Below are positions 53,414 to 63,878 of a stretch of DNA of 64,000 bases, one piece after another. A program made the translations under genes and the position numbers. The notes beneath the pieces are model-generated. The model was not told where the DNA came from. It did no database searches and saw only the letters and a list, made by a program, of their open reading frames with translations. Position 1 is the first letter of the stretch, and each line of letters opens with the position of its first letter. Location: positions 1,736,001 to 1,800,000 of the forward strand of contig NZ_CP098478.1 of NCBI RefSeq assembly GCF_023702675.1, in the 5' to 3' direction. Source of the stretch: Acinetobacter sp. C26M. Lineage in GTDB: Bacteria > Pseudomonadota > Gammaproteobacteria > Pseudomonadales > Moraxellaceae.

Positions 53414-54331
53414 TTACAATTTTAAGTTCAAAAATAAGCTGATTAATAGTGGCGCGAGCAGTGACAAGATTAATCCGCTCATCATTGCATGTGGTACGTA
53501 ATGCGTACCACATGATTGTTTGACCATGGCCAGCGTGACATCCATCGAAGTTGCCCCAGCACTTGAAATAGCAGAACGAGGGAAGCGCCAGCCTAGACAA
53601 TACATCAATAGAATCGCAAAAATTTCTCTAAATAAATCTGTTAATAAGGCAATACCACCCATTTTTGCTGAATGCAATTCAGTAAATAAAATCCCTGACA
53701 TTGAATACCAACCATAACCTTGAGCCAAGGCCATCACTTCATTCAAACTATAATGGTTGGATAGAATAAAATAGTTAAAGATTGCAGCTAAGCAGGAACC
53801 AACAAAAGCTGCGATTGGTACAAGTAGAATTCTCCAACTCAACCAACTACGATCAAACTGAGTGAAGGCTAATTCGATCCCAATCAAAAAAATAAAGATC
53901 AGCAATAAATACCAACTATTAAAGCTGATCGCTAAACTTGCGCTATTAACTATGACGCCTAATAGAATACCAACACCCAAAGCCAAAAATGCTTTAACGA
54001 TATTCTTGAGTGCATTGAGAAACAGGTGTAAGGAAATTTTTCCTTGGATACTTTGTCGATCAATCAGTTTGTAGGTGATCAAGCAAATAAAAAATGAACC
54101 AATTGAAGTGGTGAATGCAATCAGTAACGCTGGTGGTAGAATAGCAGTAGGATTTTGAACGTGATTTAAGGCTTGAGTCAGCTCAAATGCGACACTAATC
54201 AGTAAAATATAAGAAAAATAGGGCAGTATTTTAAATACGAATTGTTTAATTGTTTGTGATAAATGTGGCCCAACAAAATAGCCTAAGCTAATGCAGACAA
54301 AAATTTGGAAGATTAAAACAAAAGAGGTCAT
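53414..54331 (-). CDS. lysO: LysO-family lysine exporter
   Basis: 305 residues with about eight to ten membrane helices. It matches the LysO (YbjE, DUF340) pattern: GYFVGPHL at the N-terminus, GYGWYSMSGILFTELHSAKMGGIALLTDLFRE and SAGATSMDVTLAMV. It exports lysine and its toxic analogues in E. coli. It is divergent from the TetR gene at 54546 and converges with pyrF (15 bp apart). Confidence 0.88.
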   Translation of the reverse strand: MTSFVLIFQIFVCISLGYFVGPHLSQTIKQFVFKILPYFSYILLISVAFELTQALNHVQNPTAILPPALLIAFTTSIGSFFICLITYKLIDRQSIQGKISLHLFLNALKNIVKAFLALGVGILLGVIVNSASLAISFNSWYLLLIFIFLIGIELAFTQFDRSWLSWRILLVPIAAFVGSCLAAIFNYFILSNHYSLNEVMALAQGYGWYSMSGILFTELHSAKMGGIALLTDLFREIFAILLMYCLGWRFPRSAISSAGATSMDVTLAMVKQSCGTHYVPHAMMSGLILSLLAPLLISLFLNLKL

Positions 54332-54545
54332 ATCATCAAAGCGTTTATAGTGCTGATTTATTATGCAGGGAAATCCGATACTTGGATAGATTTATATATC
54401 ACTTGATATAGAATGCTTTGCAATAAAAGTGCATTTAAACAGATCAGAAGTTGTGAATCTGATTGATTCACTTCATTGTTGTACATAACTATGAATATCA
54501 GGTTGGCTGAAATATACTTTTGTAAGAAATAGAGGTAAATGATTT

Positions 54546-55115
54546 GTGACAGCAGCTAAGATTCAAAAAATTGCTTTGGAGCGTTTTGCAAAACAAGGTT
54601 TTGCAGCAACATCCTTAAATGAAATTGCGACGGATGTTGGAATTAAAAAACCTTCAATTTATGCGCATTTTAAGAATAAAGATGAACTGTATCTGAGCTT
54701 GATCCCGATCATGATTGATGAAGAGTTGGGACATGCCAAAATCGTCTTGCAAGGTGGCACGGAAATTCAGCAGCAATTACATACGTATTTAGCTGGTATC
54801 GAGCAACGCTTTAATGAATCTTATGGGGTTCAGTTTTGGATGAATGCTTTAATTAGTCCGCCAGTACATTTGTATGATCAAGTAATTGAACCGATGCATG
54901 TCTTTATGGCAGAACTCGAGCAAGTATTTTCTCAGGCTATTCAGCACTCAGTTTTGATGGAAAATAAGTATCAACTGGATAGTTTAGTTTTGGCTCGAGT
55001 GTGTATGAGCTTTGTTGATGCATTACAAAGTGAGCTGATTTATGGTGGACGAGAAAAATTTCAACTGAGACTTGATGCGATTTTAAAAGCACTGGATATT
55101 CTGATCAGCACTTAA
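54546..55115 (+). CDS. TetR-family transcriptional regulator
   Basis: 189 residues. Helix-turn-helix TSLNEIATDVGIKKPSIYAHFKNKDEL (about 24-52). The start is GTG with AGAGGT upstream. It converges with the MFS gene, which has a palindromic operator right before its start, so it is a plausible repressor of the pump; lysO, divergent, is the other candidate target. Confidence 0.88.
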   Translation: MTAAKIQKIALERFAKQGFAATSLNEIATDVGIKKPSIYAHFKNKDELYLSLIPIMIDEELGHAKIVLQGGTEIQQQLHTYLAGIEQRFNESYGVQFWMNALISPPVHLYDQVIEPMHVFMAELEQVFSQAIQHSVLMENKYQLDSLVLARVCMSFVDALQSELIYGGREKFQLRLDAILKALDILIST

Positions 55116-55142
55116 TTCAAGTAGCTGATCAGCGAATGATGA

Positions 55143-56399
55143 TTATTCAGTTTCTAATGCAGAGAATTCTCCGCATTGTTTAAATGCGGCATAAACACAT
55201 AAGCCAAGTGCAATTACTCCGCAAAGGAATAAACTGGCTGGAAGAAGACTGATACTGATTGTAAAAAAGCTCACGATCAAGCCAATCAGCGAAGCAAAGG
55301 CATATTGCAATAAACCCATCAATGATGAGGCTGCACCTGTCAAATTCTGTGGGCTTTGCTGCATGGTTAATGCAGTTAGATTGCCAAAAATAAAGCCAGT
55401 AGACCAGATACTTAGCCCTAAGAGAACAATGTATTGCCATAAATTCAAATCATAAAAATAAACGCTCAGCATTAAAATAAAACTGGAACCACTAAATATA
55501 CACATGCCCAGCACTAGTAATTGTTGAGCTGACCAACGTTTCAGCAATAGGATGGAGATCTGGCCGAATATAATAAGCCCAACAGCATTGGCTGCAAATA
55601 AAGTACTGAAAGCTTGATTATGAATATGATAATGCTGAATAAAAATAAAGGGAGATTGGCTAAGATAAACGAAGAATCCCCCTAAGATAAAACCACCTGC
55701 CAAGGTATAACTGATAAAGCTTTTATTAAGACACAGGGCTTGATAACTGTTTTTGATCACTGAGAATTGTAAGGTTTGTCTATACTGTGGTTTTAATGTT
55801 TCTGGGATGGCTTGGCTTCCCCATAACCATAAAATTCCACCCAATATCGCTAAGGTGTAGAAAATAAAATGCCAAGAGCCAAACTGTAGAATCATACTGC
55901 CAAACAGAGGTGCAATGATTGGAACAATCATCATCACTTGCATCAGAATAGAGAAATTTTGAGCACTGGTTTTGGCATCGCATACATCTGAAATGATTGC
56001 TCTGGGAACAACTAGACCAGCAGAAGCACCTATTGCTTGTAAGAAACGTGCCGCCAATAGCCATTCAATTGTTGGTGCAAATGCAGCCAATAAAGAGCCT
56101 AAGATGAAAATTGCTATTCCGATCAGTAAAGGCTTACGGCGACCAAAACGATCTAACAGCGGGCCATAAAGTCCTTGGCCAATCGCAAGGCCAATCAGAA
56201 AGACCGAAAGCGTGAGTTGTATATGACCAGGTGAGGTTGCAAAACTTTCTGCTAAAAGTGGAAAAGCAGGTAAATAAATATCAATCGCCAATGCATCTAA
56301 GGCGGTGAATAAGGAGAGCAGCAGTAACAAAGACCAACTGATCTTGGTCATAGGGAGAGCAGATTTCATCTTTTGTATACTCTTACGAGGAATGAACAT
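55143..56399 (-). CDS. MFS transporter, Bcr/CflA drug-resistance type
   Basis: 418 residues from ATG 56399, or 408 from ATG 56369; neither has a clear ribosome binding site. Twelve membrane helices. The Bcr/CflA signature includes ALDALAIDIYLPAFPLLAESF in helix 1, IGQGLYGPLLDRFGRRKPLL (motif A) and QAIGASAGLVVPRAIISD. It probably exports small drugs or metabolites such as cysteine or sulfathiazole-like compounds; the substrate is unknown. Confidence 0.88.
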   Translation of the reverse strand: MFIPRKSIQKMKSALPMTKISWSLLLLLSLFTALDALAIDIYLPAFPLLAESFATSPGHIQLTLSVFLIGLAIGQGLYGPLLDRFGRRKPLLIGIAIFILGSLLAAFAPTIEWLLAARFLQAIGASAGLVVPRAIISDVCDAKTSAQNFSILMQVMMIVPIIAPLFGSMILQFGSWHFIFYTLAILGGILWLWGSQAIPETLKPQYRQTLQFSVIKNSYQALCLNKSFISYTLAGGFILGGFFVYLSQSPFIFIQHYHIHNQAFSTLFAANAVGLIIFGQISILLLKRWSAQQLLVLGMCIFSGSSFILMLSVYFYDLNLWQYIVLLGLSIWSTGFIFGNLTALTMQQSPQNLTGAASSLMGLLQYAFASLIGLIVSFFTISISLLPASLFLCGVIALGLCVYAAFKQCGEFSALETE

Positions 56400-56415
56400 A
56401 ATAAATTTTACCCAC

Positions 56416-56433
56416 CTACCTAACGGTAGGTAG
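56416..56433. promoter_or_regulatory. Palindromic operator before the MFS pump gene
   Basis: CTACCTAACGGTAGGTAG is an 18-bp dyad with 8 of 9 pairs matching, 17 bases upstream of the pump ATG. It fits a TetR-family repressor site. Confidence 0.7.
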
Positions 56434-56556
56434 TTAAAATATTAGCATGAATATTTTGTTCTGTGCATAAAAGTGAGTAATTTTTGAAATTCAAATAAGA
56501 CAGGAGGTGTAATGTAAGCAAATAAAACAGTCAAATCTGATGGGTGTACTCGAAAT

Positions 56557-56590
56557 AAAAAACACCTTTGAGGATCAAAGGTGTTTTTTG
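56557..56590 (-). terminator. Terminator of the monooxygenase gene
   Basis: AAAAAACACCTTTG (56557-56570) pairs with CAAAGGTGTTTTTT (56576-56589); T runs on both strands. Confidence 0.92.
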
Positions 56591-56608
56591 GAAATAAGGC
56601 TATCTTAT

Positions 56609-58123
56609 TTAGGCAACACTGCTTTTTTCTTCAGTTGCCGTACTGATAAAGTTATAGTCTGCTACATTCACTTTACGAGTTTCTAACCAGAACCTCCAAG
56701 TATAAGTTGGCCATAAAGAGAAGTTTTTACCATCGGCCGCTTGATACCAACTACTACAACCACCTGCTTGCCAAACTGTACCTTTAAGTTGATCTTGAAC
56801 ACGTTGATTGAACTGGTCTTGCACTTCGTGCTTGATCTCAATCGCTTGTGTACCGGTTTTATCAACGGTTTGGATGAGTTGTAGAATATAGTTGACCTGA
56901 GACTCAATCATGAAAATAACTGAGTTATGTCCAAGAATAGTGTTTGGTCCAAGTAACTGAAATAAATTTGGGAAATTTTTGGTACTCACGCCATAATAAC
57001 TTTCAGCCCCATCTTTCCATGCTTGCTTAAGTTCAATGCCATTGCGACCAACACAGTTAAAATGCTTTAGATAAATACGTGGGTCTGTAATAAAGCCTGT
57101 ACCGTAAATCAAACAATCGATCTGACGTTCTTTACCATCTTTGGTAATGATGCTATTGGCTGTAATTTCTTGAATAGCATCGGTCACTAACTCAACATTT
57201 TTACGGTTAAATGTTGGGAAGTATTTATTTGAGATTAAAATACGTTTGCAACCCATGACAAAGTCAGGAGTAAGTTTCTTGGCAAGCTCTTTGTCTTTTA
57301 CTTGATAACGAATGAATGCTTCAGCCAGTTTCTGCCCATACTTCATGATTTGTGGTTGTACGATCGGCACTACACGTGATTCATTAGTCCAGTATAAACG
57401 GGTACGATGAATCTGGCGGTAGATATTAGAGGCTTTAAATAAAGATTTACTAAGTTGCGAGTATTTACGTTCATCACGAGGAATAACCCAAGCGGCAGTA
57501 CGTTGTAATACATACAATTGTTTTACTTCAGCTGCAATTTCAGGAATATACTGAATCGCACTGCCGCCTGTACCAATAGAAGCAACCGATTTACCTGTCA
57601 AATCGTAGTCGTGATCCCATTGCGAAGAATGGAACACTTTGCCTTTGAATTTCTCAATGCCGTTTATATGTGGAATTTGTGGTACATGTAATGGGCCAGA
57701 GGCAAAAATAACGAATTGTGCTTCTAGTGTTGGCTGATCTTTAAACTCTAAAATCCACAGATTACGACTTTCATCAAATTCTGCATTGGTGACTTCGTGA
57801 TTGAATCTAGCGTAGTCTTTTAATTTGTATTGTTCAGTAATATCTTGAATATAGGTGAAAATTTCATCTGCTTCAGCATAACGTTTTGACCAGTCGGTTT
57901 TAGGTGCAAAGGAGAGAGAATACATGTGAGATTGAACATCACATGCTGCGCCTGGGTATTGGTTTTCACGCCATGTACCACCAACATTGTCGGTTTTTTC
58001 CAAAATTACAAAATCATTGATTTGACTTTGTAAAAGGCGAATAGCCATCGCTAAACCACCAAAACCGGCACCAATAATTGCAACTTTAGTTTTTTGAATC
58101 GCATTTTTGGTTACATCACGCAT
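56609..58123 (-). CDS. Flavin-containing Baeyer-Villiger-type monooxygenase
   Basis: 504 residues. It has the FAD Rossmann motif IGAGFGGLAMAIRL at 17-30 and a second, NADPH-binding motif GTGGSAIQY. The Baeyer-Villiger fingerprint FKGKVFHSSQWD (FxGxxxHxxxWP/D) is intact. It should insert oxygen into ketones to give esters or lactones, using NADPH and O2. It is divergent from an AraC-family gene, a usual partner in ketone or alkane-derived pathways, but no esterase follows. The substrate is unknown. Confidence 0.9.
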   Translation of the reverse strand: MRDVTKNAIQKTKVAIIGAGFGGLAMAIRLLQSQINDFVILEKTDNVGGTWRENQYPGAACDVQSHMYSLSFAPKTDWSKRYAEADEIFTYIQDITEQYKLKDYARFNHEVTNAEFDESRNLWILEFKDQPTLEAQFVIFASGPLHVPQIPHINGIEKFKGKVFHSSQWDHDYDLTGKSVASIGTGGSAIQYIPEIAAEVKQLYVLQRTAAWVIPRDERKYSQLSKSLFKASNIYRQIHRTRLYWTNESRVVPIVQPQIMKYGQKLAEAFIRYQVKDKELAKKLTPDFVMGCKRILISNKYFPTFNRKNVELVTDAIQEITANSIITKDGKERQIDCLIYGTGFITDPRIYLKHFNCVGRNGIELKQAWKDGAESYYGVSTKNFPNLFQLLGPNTILGHNSVIFMIESQVNYILQLIQTVDKTGTQAIEIKHEVQDQFNQRVQDQLKGTVWQAGGCSSWYQAADGKNFSLWPTYTWRFWLETRKVNVADYNFISTATEEKSSVA

Positions 58124-58278
58124 AGTCTATATCCTATACAGCTAAATTTTGTGCAATTTTAACGGTTTTATACAGATTAAATATGATTGTATCGACGCAA
58201 AACTTGATCATTTCGGCAATTCATTTGTCCGTATTTTTATAGTAAAACATTAAAGTTTTGAGAACTGCATTTGGAACT

Positions 58279-59298
58279 ATGAAGAGATCTATCCTCGGAT
58301 TGATGTATTTGATTCAAGGCATGCGTCATGTCGGTATTGATGTGGATGCACGTTTAGCAAATATGGGAATACAAGCCGATGCTTTAGATCCAAGCTCAAT
58401 TATTCCTGACGAAATTGAATGGGACATCATGCAGCATATTAGTCAGGATATTTCACCTGAACAAGGTCTATTCATTGGGCAGCACTATGCTTTGGCTGGC
58501 TATGGTCCATTTCTGATGTTACTGGTGACCAGTGATACCTTGCATCGAGCCTTATTAAATGGGGTGCAGTTCCAGCAACTGACTCATCTTTTTGGTTCAT
58601 TGCAGCTAAAGATAGAAGATGACTTAATACATTTACTTTACCGACCAATTGATTTAAGTATGCATTTAGGTCAATTGAGAGCGCAATGCGAAATATCAGG
58701 GACTTATAAGTTTCTACAGGACATCTTTAAAATGATGGGCTTGGATGTGCCTAAGATTCAGATTGAATTGCCATTTCAGCGCCCTAAAGATATAAGTTTG
58801 CTTGCTGCTTATCAGGACTACTATGGACAAGATGTTAAATTTGGATGTGCACAAGCAGCCTTTATTTTAGAAAATACACAAATTTTAAATACAAAAATTC
58901 CATCTGCTGATATTTTGACGTATCGTATTTATGAAGAAAAATGCCTACAGGATATTGCACATTTAGAGAAGAGTGCAGTACTCAAATTAACCGTTGTTGA
59001 GTATGTGCAAGATTATTTGGAAATGCAAAATGGCGTCATGCCGACCATGGCTGAAACAGCTTGTGCTTTGAGTATTCCTGAACGGACTCTAAGGCATCAA
59101 TTGCAGCAAATGCAGACCAGCTATAAAGAAATCCGTGAAAGATTGATTAAACAAAAGGCGATTAAGTTTATTGAAAATAGTTCTTATTCAATTGAACAGG
59201 TCGCTGAAATGTTGGGTTACTCTGAACCTGCAGCTTTCAATCATGCGTTTAAAAGATGGTTTGGTTTAAGTCCTAGACAATATAATCGAAATCATTAA
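58279..59298 (+). CDS. AraC-family transcriptional regulator
   Basis: 339 residues from ATG 58279 (the TTG at 58258 is rejected). The N-terminal domain (about 15-205) is of the type in Pseudomonas OruR/ArgR-like regulators. The C-terminal AraC DNA-binding domain has two helix-turn-helix parts: TMAETACALSIPERTLRHQLQ and SIEQVAEMLGYSEPAAFNHAFKRWFG. It is divergent from the monooxygenase gene, which it probably activates. Confidence 0.9.
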   Translation: MKRSILGLMYLIQGMRHVGIDVDARLANMGIQADALDPSSIIPDEIEWDIMQHISQDISPEQGLFIGQHYALAGYGPFLMLLVTSDTLHRALLNGVQFQQLTHLFGSLQLKIEDDLIHLLYRPIDLSMHLGQLRAQCEISGTYKFLQDIFKMMGLDVPKIQIELPFQRPKDISLLAAYQDYYGQDVKFGCAQAAFILENTQILNTKIPSADILTYRIYEEKCLQDIAHLEKSAVLKLTVVEYVQDYLEMQNGVMPTMAETACALSIPERTLRHQLQQMQTSYKEIRERLIKQKAIKFIENSSYSIEQVAEMLGYSEPAAFNHAFKRWFGLSPRQYNRNH

Positions 59299-59416
59299 AT
59301 GATTAAAAATGGTACATTTTGATGTTTAAACTCTATGATAATTAAGCCTAAAATCTAATGCCATTGAACAGAATGTTCGATATAATTTTCATCAATTAAA
59401 ATTGCAATAACACCTT

Positions 59417-60562
59417 ATGTCAAATTCTAAACCAGACTCACATAGCACTGCATATATCCCGACTTCACCTGCTGAGCGTTATGCTCAAGCACTCGAGTCA
59501 GGGCAATTCATGCCAGATGAGGCTCAAGCACAAGCAGTGCAAGAGTTGGATCGAGTATGGAAAGAGTTACTCACTCGCTATAAAGCATCCAAGAAAGCGT
59601 TTCGACGTTTCCGTCGCCAAACCTATCCAAAGGGTGTTTATATGTGGGGTGGTGTCGGCCGTGGAAAAACATGGTTAATGGACCAGTTCTATGAATCTGT
59701 TCCATTCCGCCGTAAAACACGTATGCATTTCCATCACTTTATGCAACATGTACATAAAGAGTTGAATAAACTTTCTGGACAACGTAACCCTTTAGATTTG
59801 GTTGCGGATCAGATTTATAAAGATGCTGTTGTGATTTGCTTTGACGAATTTTTCGTATCAAATGTCACAGATGCAATGATCTTAAGTGACCTATTTCAAA
59901 AGCTATTCGAACGCGGCATTACTTTGATTGCGACCTCGAATATTGCGCCAGATGGCCTATATAAAAATGGCATTCACCGTGATCGTTTCTTGCCGACAAT
60001 TGAGTTGGTGAAAAAGAACTGTACCGTGCTCAATGTTGATGCAGGTGTAGATTATCGTTTACGTGTCTTAAAACAAGCGCAATTGTTTAAATATCCATTA
60101 ACAGCAGATGCTCAAGAGTGGTTGTTCGGTCGTTTTAAAGCGCTGACTCAAACTCAGACTCAATCTAATTCTCCAATCATGATCAATAATCGCGTGGTAG
60201 AAACTTTAGGGCATACCGAAGACGTTTTATGGTGCGAGTTTTCCGAGTTATGTTTTAAGCCTCGTAGCCCAGCAGACTTTATCGAAATTGCGAATATCTA
60301 TAATACGGTATTGGTGAGTAACGTTCCGCATTTGACTGATTTCCTGTCTGAAGGAACACGTCGCTTTATTTATTTGGTCGATGAATTCTATGATCGTGGG
60401 GTAAAACTCATTTTAACGTCAGAAGATTCAATCATTGAACTTTATGAAGGCGATAAACTGGCTTTTGAAATTGAACGGACACGTTCACGTTTATTAGAAA
60501 TGCAATCGGATGATTACCTGCATTCGGAGCATCGACAGATTCAAGTTACACAAACTTCATAA
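59417..60562 (+). CDS. zapE: Cell division protein ZapE (AFG1-like ATPase)
   Basis: 381 residues. Walker A GGVGRGKTWLMD (near 77-88), Walker B VICFDEFFVSN and NVPHLTDFLSEGTRRFIYLVDEFYD. ZapE acts at the division ring in E. coli late in constriction and under stress. It is a single gene with its own terminator. Confidence 0.93.
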   Translation: MSNSKPDSHSTAYIPTSPAERYAQALESGQFMPDEAQAQAVQELDRVWKELLTRYKASKKAFRRFRRQTYPKGVYMWGGVGRGKTWLMDQFYESVPFRRKTRMHFHHFMQHVHKELNKLSGQRNPLDLVADQIYKDAVVICFDEFFVSNVTDAMILSDLFQKLFERGITLIATSNIAPDGLYKNGIHRDRFLPTIELVKKNCTVLNVDAGVDYRLRVLKQAQLFKYPLTADAQEWLFGRFKALTQTQTQSNSPIMINNRVVETLGHTEDVLWCEFSELCFKPRSPADFIEIANIYNTVLVSNVPHLTDFLSEGTRRFIYLVDEFYDRGVKLILTSEDSIIELYEGDKLAFEIERTRSRLLEMQSDDYLHSEHRQIQVTQTS

Positions 60563-60565
60563 ATC

Positions 60566-60597
60566 AAAAAAGGCATTCTTCGGAATGCCTTTTTTCA
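60566..60597 (+). terminator. Rho-independent terminator of zapE
   Basis: AGGCATTC-TTCG-GAATGCCT stem (60571-60590) with a stable TTCG loop, flanked by A and T runs. Confidence 0.93.
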
Positions 60598-60794
60598 TAA
60601 ACTTACATTGATAAGGCTTTATTCTTGGTTGAATTTTGCTATAACTAGATGAGTTTGAAAAAGGGAGTAGATTGCATAACTAGAAAACAAAGCACCCATC
60701 ATTTGATATTTTGATAGATATAAAAAACAACGTTTGTCAATACTTCTAATGGGGAAAATGCTTACTATTTAGGAATGTGATATTACTATTCAGG

Positions 60795-60816
60795 CTAGTA
60801 TAAATCAGTATACTAG
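60795..60816. promoter_or_regulatory. Operator-like inverted repeat before glcB
   Basis: CTAGTATA (60795-60802) and TATACTAG (60809-60816) are perfect 8-bp arms with a 6-base centre, 40 bp upstream of glcB. It could bind a GntR-type regulator or overlap the promoter. Confidence 0.55.
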
Positions 60817-60855
60817 AATTCTTGTTATAAAAAGTTAGCACCATCAGGAAAGACA

Positions 60856-63018
60856 ATGACTGCACGTATTCAAAAAGGCAAGCTAGCGATTGCTAAAGAA
60901 CTTTACGATTTCATCGAAAATGAAGCTTTACCAGGTACTGGTTTAGATAGTGAAACTTACTGGAAAAACTTCGAGCAAGTCGTTGTAGACCTTAGCCCAA
61001 AGAACAAAGCATTATTGGCTAAGCGTGATGATCTTCAAGCGAAGATTGATGAATGGCATCGCAACAACAAATTTGAATTAAATGCTTACAAGGCATTCTT
61101 AACTGAAATTGGTTACCTCGTACCAGAAGTTGCTGACTTTGAAGTTACGACTGAAAATGTTGATGAAGAAATTGCATTATTAGCTGGTCCACAATTGGTT
61201 GTACCGGTACGTAACGCACGTTATAGCTTGAATGCTGCAAATGCACGTTGGGGTTCTTTATATGACGCACTGTATGGTACAGACGTTATTTCTGAAGAAG
61301 GTGGCGCAGAGAAAGGCAAAGGTTATAACCCAGTTCGTGGCGATAAAGTTATTGCTTTTGCAAAGAACTTTTTAAACCAAACTTTCCCGTTGGCGCAAGG
61401 TTCGCATGAAGATGCAACTAAATATGCAATCGTGAATAACGGTTTGGTTGTGACTTTAAAAGATGGTTCAACTACATCTTTAGCGCATGAATCACAATTT
61501 GTAGGTTTCAATGGTGAGGCTGCAAACCCAACTGAGATCGTTTTATTAAATAACGGTTTGCATGTAATTATCGAAATTGACGCGAACAGCCCAGTGGGTA
61601 AGACGGATGCTGCTGGTGTTAAAGACTTAACACTTGAAGCTGCAGTGACCACGATCCAAGATTTGGAAGACTCTGTTGCAGCAGTTGATGCTGAAGAGAA
61701 AGTAGAAGGCTACCGTAACTGGTTAGGTCTAATGAAAGGTGACTTACAAGAGTCAATCGAGAAGAATGGTAAAACAGTTACTCGTACTTTAAACAAAGAC
61801 CGTACTGTACAGAACCTGATTGGTGGAACCACAACCTTACATGGCCGTTCATTAATGTTACTTCGTAACGTAGGTCACTTAATGACAAACCCTGCGATCC
61901 TTGTTGAAGGTGAAGAAGTGTTTGAAGGTATCATGGATGCCCTAGTGACTCCATTGCTGACAGTGGCAGATATTCGTGGCCAAAATGAGAACAAGAACTC
62001 TCGTAAAGGCTCAATGTATATTGTTAAACCAAAAATGCATGGTCCAGAAGAAGTTGCGTTTGCAGTTGAATTATTTGAGCGTGCTGAACAAGCTATTGGC
62101 TTACCAGCAAAATCACTCAAAATTGGTATTATGGATGAAGAACGTCGTACCTCTGTAAACTTGAAAAACTGTATTGCTGCTGCGAAAGACCGCACTATCT
62201 TTATTAACACAGGTTTTATGGACCGTACCGGTGACGAAATCCATACATCTATGGAAGCTGCGCCAGTTGTTCGTAAAGAAGCCGTTAAAACCCAAAAATG
62301 GATTGCTGCTTACGAAAACCGTAACGTTGCAATTGGTTTAGCATGTGGTTTACAAGGTAAAGCGCAAATTGGTAAAGGTATGTGGCCAAAGCCAGATAGC
62401 ATGAAAGATATGTTGGCGACTAAGACAGCTCATCCAAATGCAGGTGCAACTTGTGCATGGGTTCCATCTCCAACAGGTGCGGTGCTTCATGCTTTGCACT
62501 ACCATCAAATCAACGTAAAAGCACGTCAAGATGTATTGGCTGCTGAAGATATGTTGACTTTAGATGACTTGTTAACGCCGCCATTCGCACCAGAAACAAA
62601 CTGGACTGCGGAAGAACTAAACAACGAACTTGAAAATAACTGTCAAGGTATCTTGGGTTATGTGGTTCGTTGGGTAGACTTGGGTGTTGGTTGTTCTAAA
62701 GTGCCAGACATTAACAACGTTGGCTTAATGGAAGATCGTGCAACTTTACGTATCTCTTCTCAACACGTTGCAAACTGGTTACGTCACGGTATCGTTACAC
62801 GTGCGCAAGTTGAAGAAGTACTTAAACGTATGGCTGTGATTGTTGATCAGCAAAATGCCAATGATCCATTGTATACACCAATGGCACCAAACTTTGATGG
62901 TATTGCATTCCAAGCCGCTTCTGACTTGATCTTCAAGGGTGCAGAGCAGCCATCAGGTTATACAGAGCCATTGTTACATGCTGCACGTTTAAAGTTAAAA
63001 GGTTATACAGGTGATTAA
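60856..63018 (+). CDS. glcB: Malate synthase G
   Basis: 720 residues, the long single-chain form G. It condenses glyoxylate with acetyl-CoA in the glyoxylate cycle. Recognisable stretches: [66 protein letters not shown] and [15 protein letters not shown], with the catalytic Arg, Glu and Asp. AGGAAAGAC precedes the ATG. It is a single gene; acetate or fatty-acid growth should need it. Confidence 0.96.
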   Translation: MTARIQKGKLAIAKELYDFIENEALPGTGLDSETYWKNFEQVVVDLSPKNKALLAKRDDLQAKIDEWHRNNKFELNAYKAFLTEIGYLVPEVADFEVTTENVDEEIALLAGPQLVVPVRNARYSLNAANARWGSLYDALYGTDVISEEGGAEKGKGYNPVRGDKVIAFAKNFLNQTFPLAQGSHEDATKYAIVNNGLVVTLKDGSTTSLAHESQFVGFNGEAANPTEIVLLNNGLHVIIEIDANSPVGKTDAAGVKDLTLEAAVTTIQDLEDSVAAVDAEEKVEGYRNWLGLMKGDLQESIEKNGKTVTRTLNKDRTVQNLIGGTTTLHGRSLMLLRNVGHLMTNPAILVEGEEVFEGIMDALVTPLLTVADIRGQNENKNSRKGSMYIVKPKMHGPEEVAFAVELFERAEQAIGLPAKSLKIGIMDEERRTSVNLKNCIAAAKDRTIFINTGFMDRTGDEIHTSMEAAPVVRKEAVKTQKWIAAYENRNVAIGLACGLQGKAQIGKGMWPKPDSMKDMLATKTAHPNAGATCAWVPSPTGAVLHALHYHQINVKARQDVLAAEDMLTLDDLLTPPFAPETNWTAEELNNELENNCQGILGYVVRWVDLGVGCSKVPDINNVGLMEDRATLRISSQHVANWLRHGIVTRAQVEEVLKRMAVIVDQQNANDPLYTPMAPNFDGIAFQAASDLIFKGAEQPSGYTEPLLHAARLKLKGYTGD

Positions 63019-63033
63019 TATCATCTAGAAAAC

Positions 63034-63060
63034 AAAAAGCCTCTTCGGAGGCTTTTTTTG
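63034..63060 (+). terminator. Rho-independent terminator of glcB
   Basis: AAAGCCTC-TTCG-GAGGCTTT (63036-63055) followed by T run. Confidence 0.93.
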
Positions 63061-63181
63061 TGGGAGTTATATTAAGCAGACATCTATTATTTTCATCATC
63101 ATCTAAAACAGGATAAAACATTATCCTGATGAAATTTTTGCTATAATTCTCGTAGTTTGAATATTTAGACGAATCATAACG

Positions 63182-63802
63182 ATGTCACAAATTTTAAAAT
63201 TAGATGCTTTAAAACAAGCGCAAGTTTCGACTTCGCCATATCCTTATTTTGTTGTGGAAAATTCGATTATTGATAGTGAAGTGAAAGCTGTTATTCAGGA
63301 TTTCCCTAAGATTGAACAGGGTGGTAGCTATAACATTGAAGATGTTGAAATTAAGCCTAATTTTGATCGCTTTCTAAAATCATTAGATACTAAAGAGTTT
63401 CGCCAAATCCTCACAGAAAAATTTGATGTAGATGTGATGGAACATCCGATGATGATCACTTTACGTGGTTATTCACGTCAAAAAGATGGTCGTATTCATT
63501 CAGACTCGAAAACCAAATTGCTGACAATTCTGATCTATTTAAACGAATCATGGGATGCGCCTACAGGGCGTTTACGTATCCTAAATGATGAAAAGAATAT
63601 GGATGACTACGTTGAAGAGATCAATGCAGGTCCAGGTACTTTGATTGCATTTAAAGTGACTGATAATGGTTGGCATGGCTATGTTCCTTATGAAGGGCAG
63701 CGCCAGTCGATTCAAATTAACTTCTTGACCAGTGATAAAGCCAATGCTAAGCACCGTTTTATCCACGGCCTAAGTGCAAAAATGAAAAAAATATTTGGCT
63801 AA
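63182..63802 (+). CDS. 2OG-Fe(II) oxygenase family protein
   Basis: 206 residues with a double-stranded beta-helix. The iron site is HSD in GRIHSDSKTK (HxD) and the distal His in NGWHGYVPYEG, with Arg in RQSIQINF for 2-oxoglutarate. It is soluble. Members of this group hydroxylate proteins or small molecules; the substrate is unknown. It has its own promoter region and terminator. Confidence 0.85.
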   Translation: MSQILKLDALKQAQVSTSPYPYFVVENSIIDSEVKAVIQDFPKIEQGGSYNIEDVEIKPNFDRFLKSLDTKEFRQILTEKFDVDVMEHPMMITLRGYSRQKDGRIHSDSKTKLLTILIYLNESWDAPTGRLRILNDEKNMDDYVEEINAGPGTLIAFKVTDNGWHGYVPYEGQRQSIQINFLTSDKANAKHRFIHGLSAKMKKIFG

Positions 63803-63813
63803 TTTTTGTGAAA

Positions 63814-63845
63814 TAAAAAAGGAGGGCTGAGACCTCCTTTTTTTA
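63814..63845 (+). terminator. Rho-independent terminator of the oxygenase gene
   Basis: AAAGGAGG (63818-63825) pairs with CCTCCTTT (63833-63840), followed by T run. Confidence 0.88.
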
Positions 63846-63878
63846 ACTTTATTGTTATGGGTAAATACTGAATGAACT

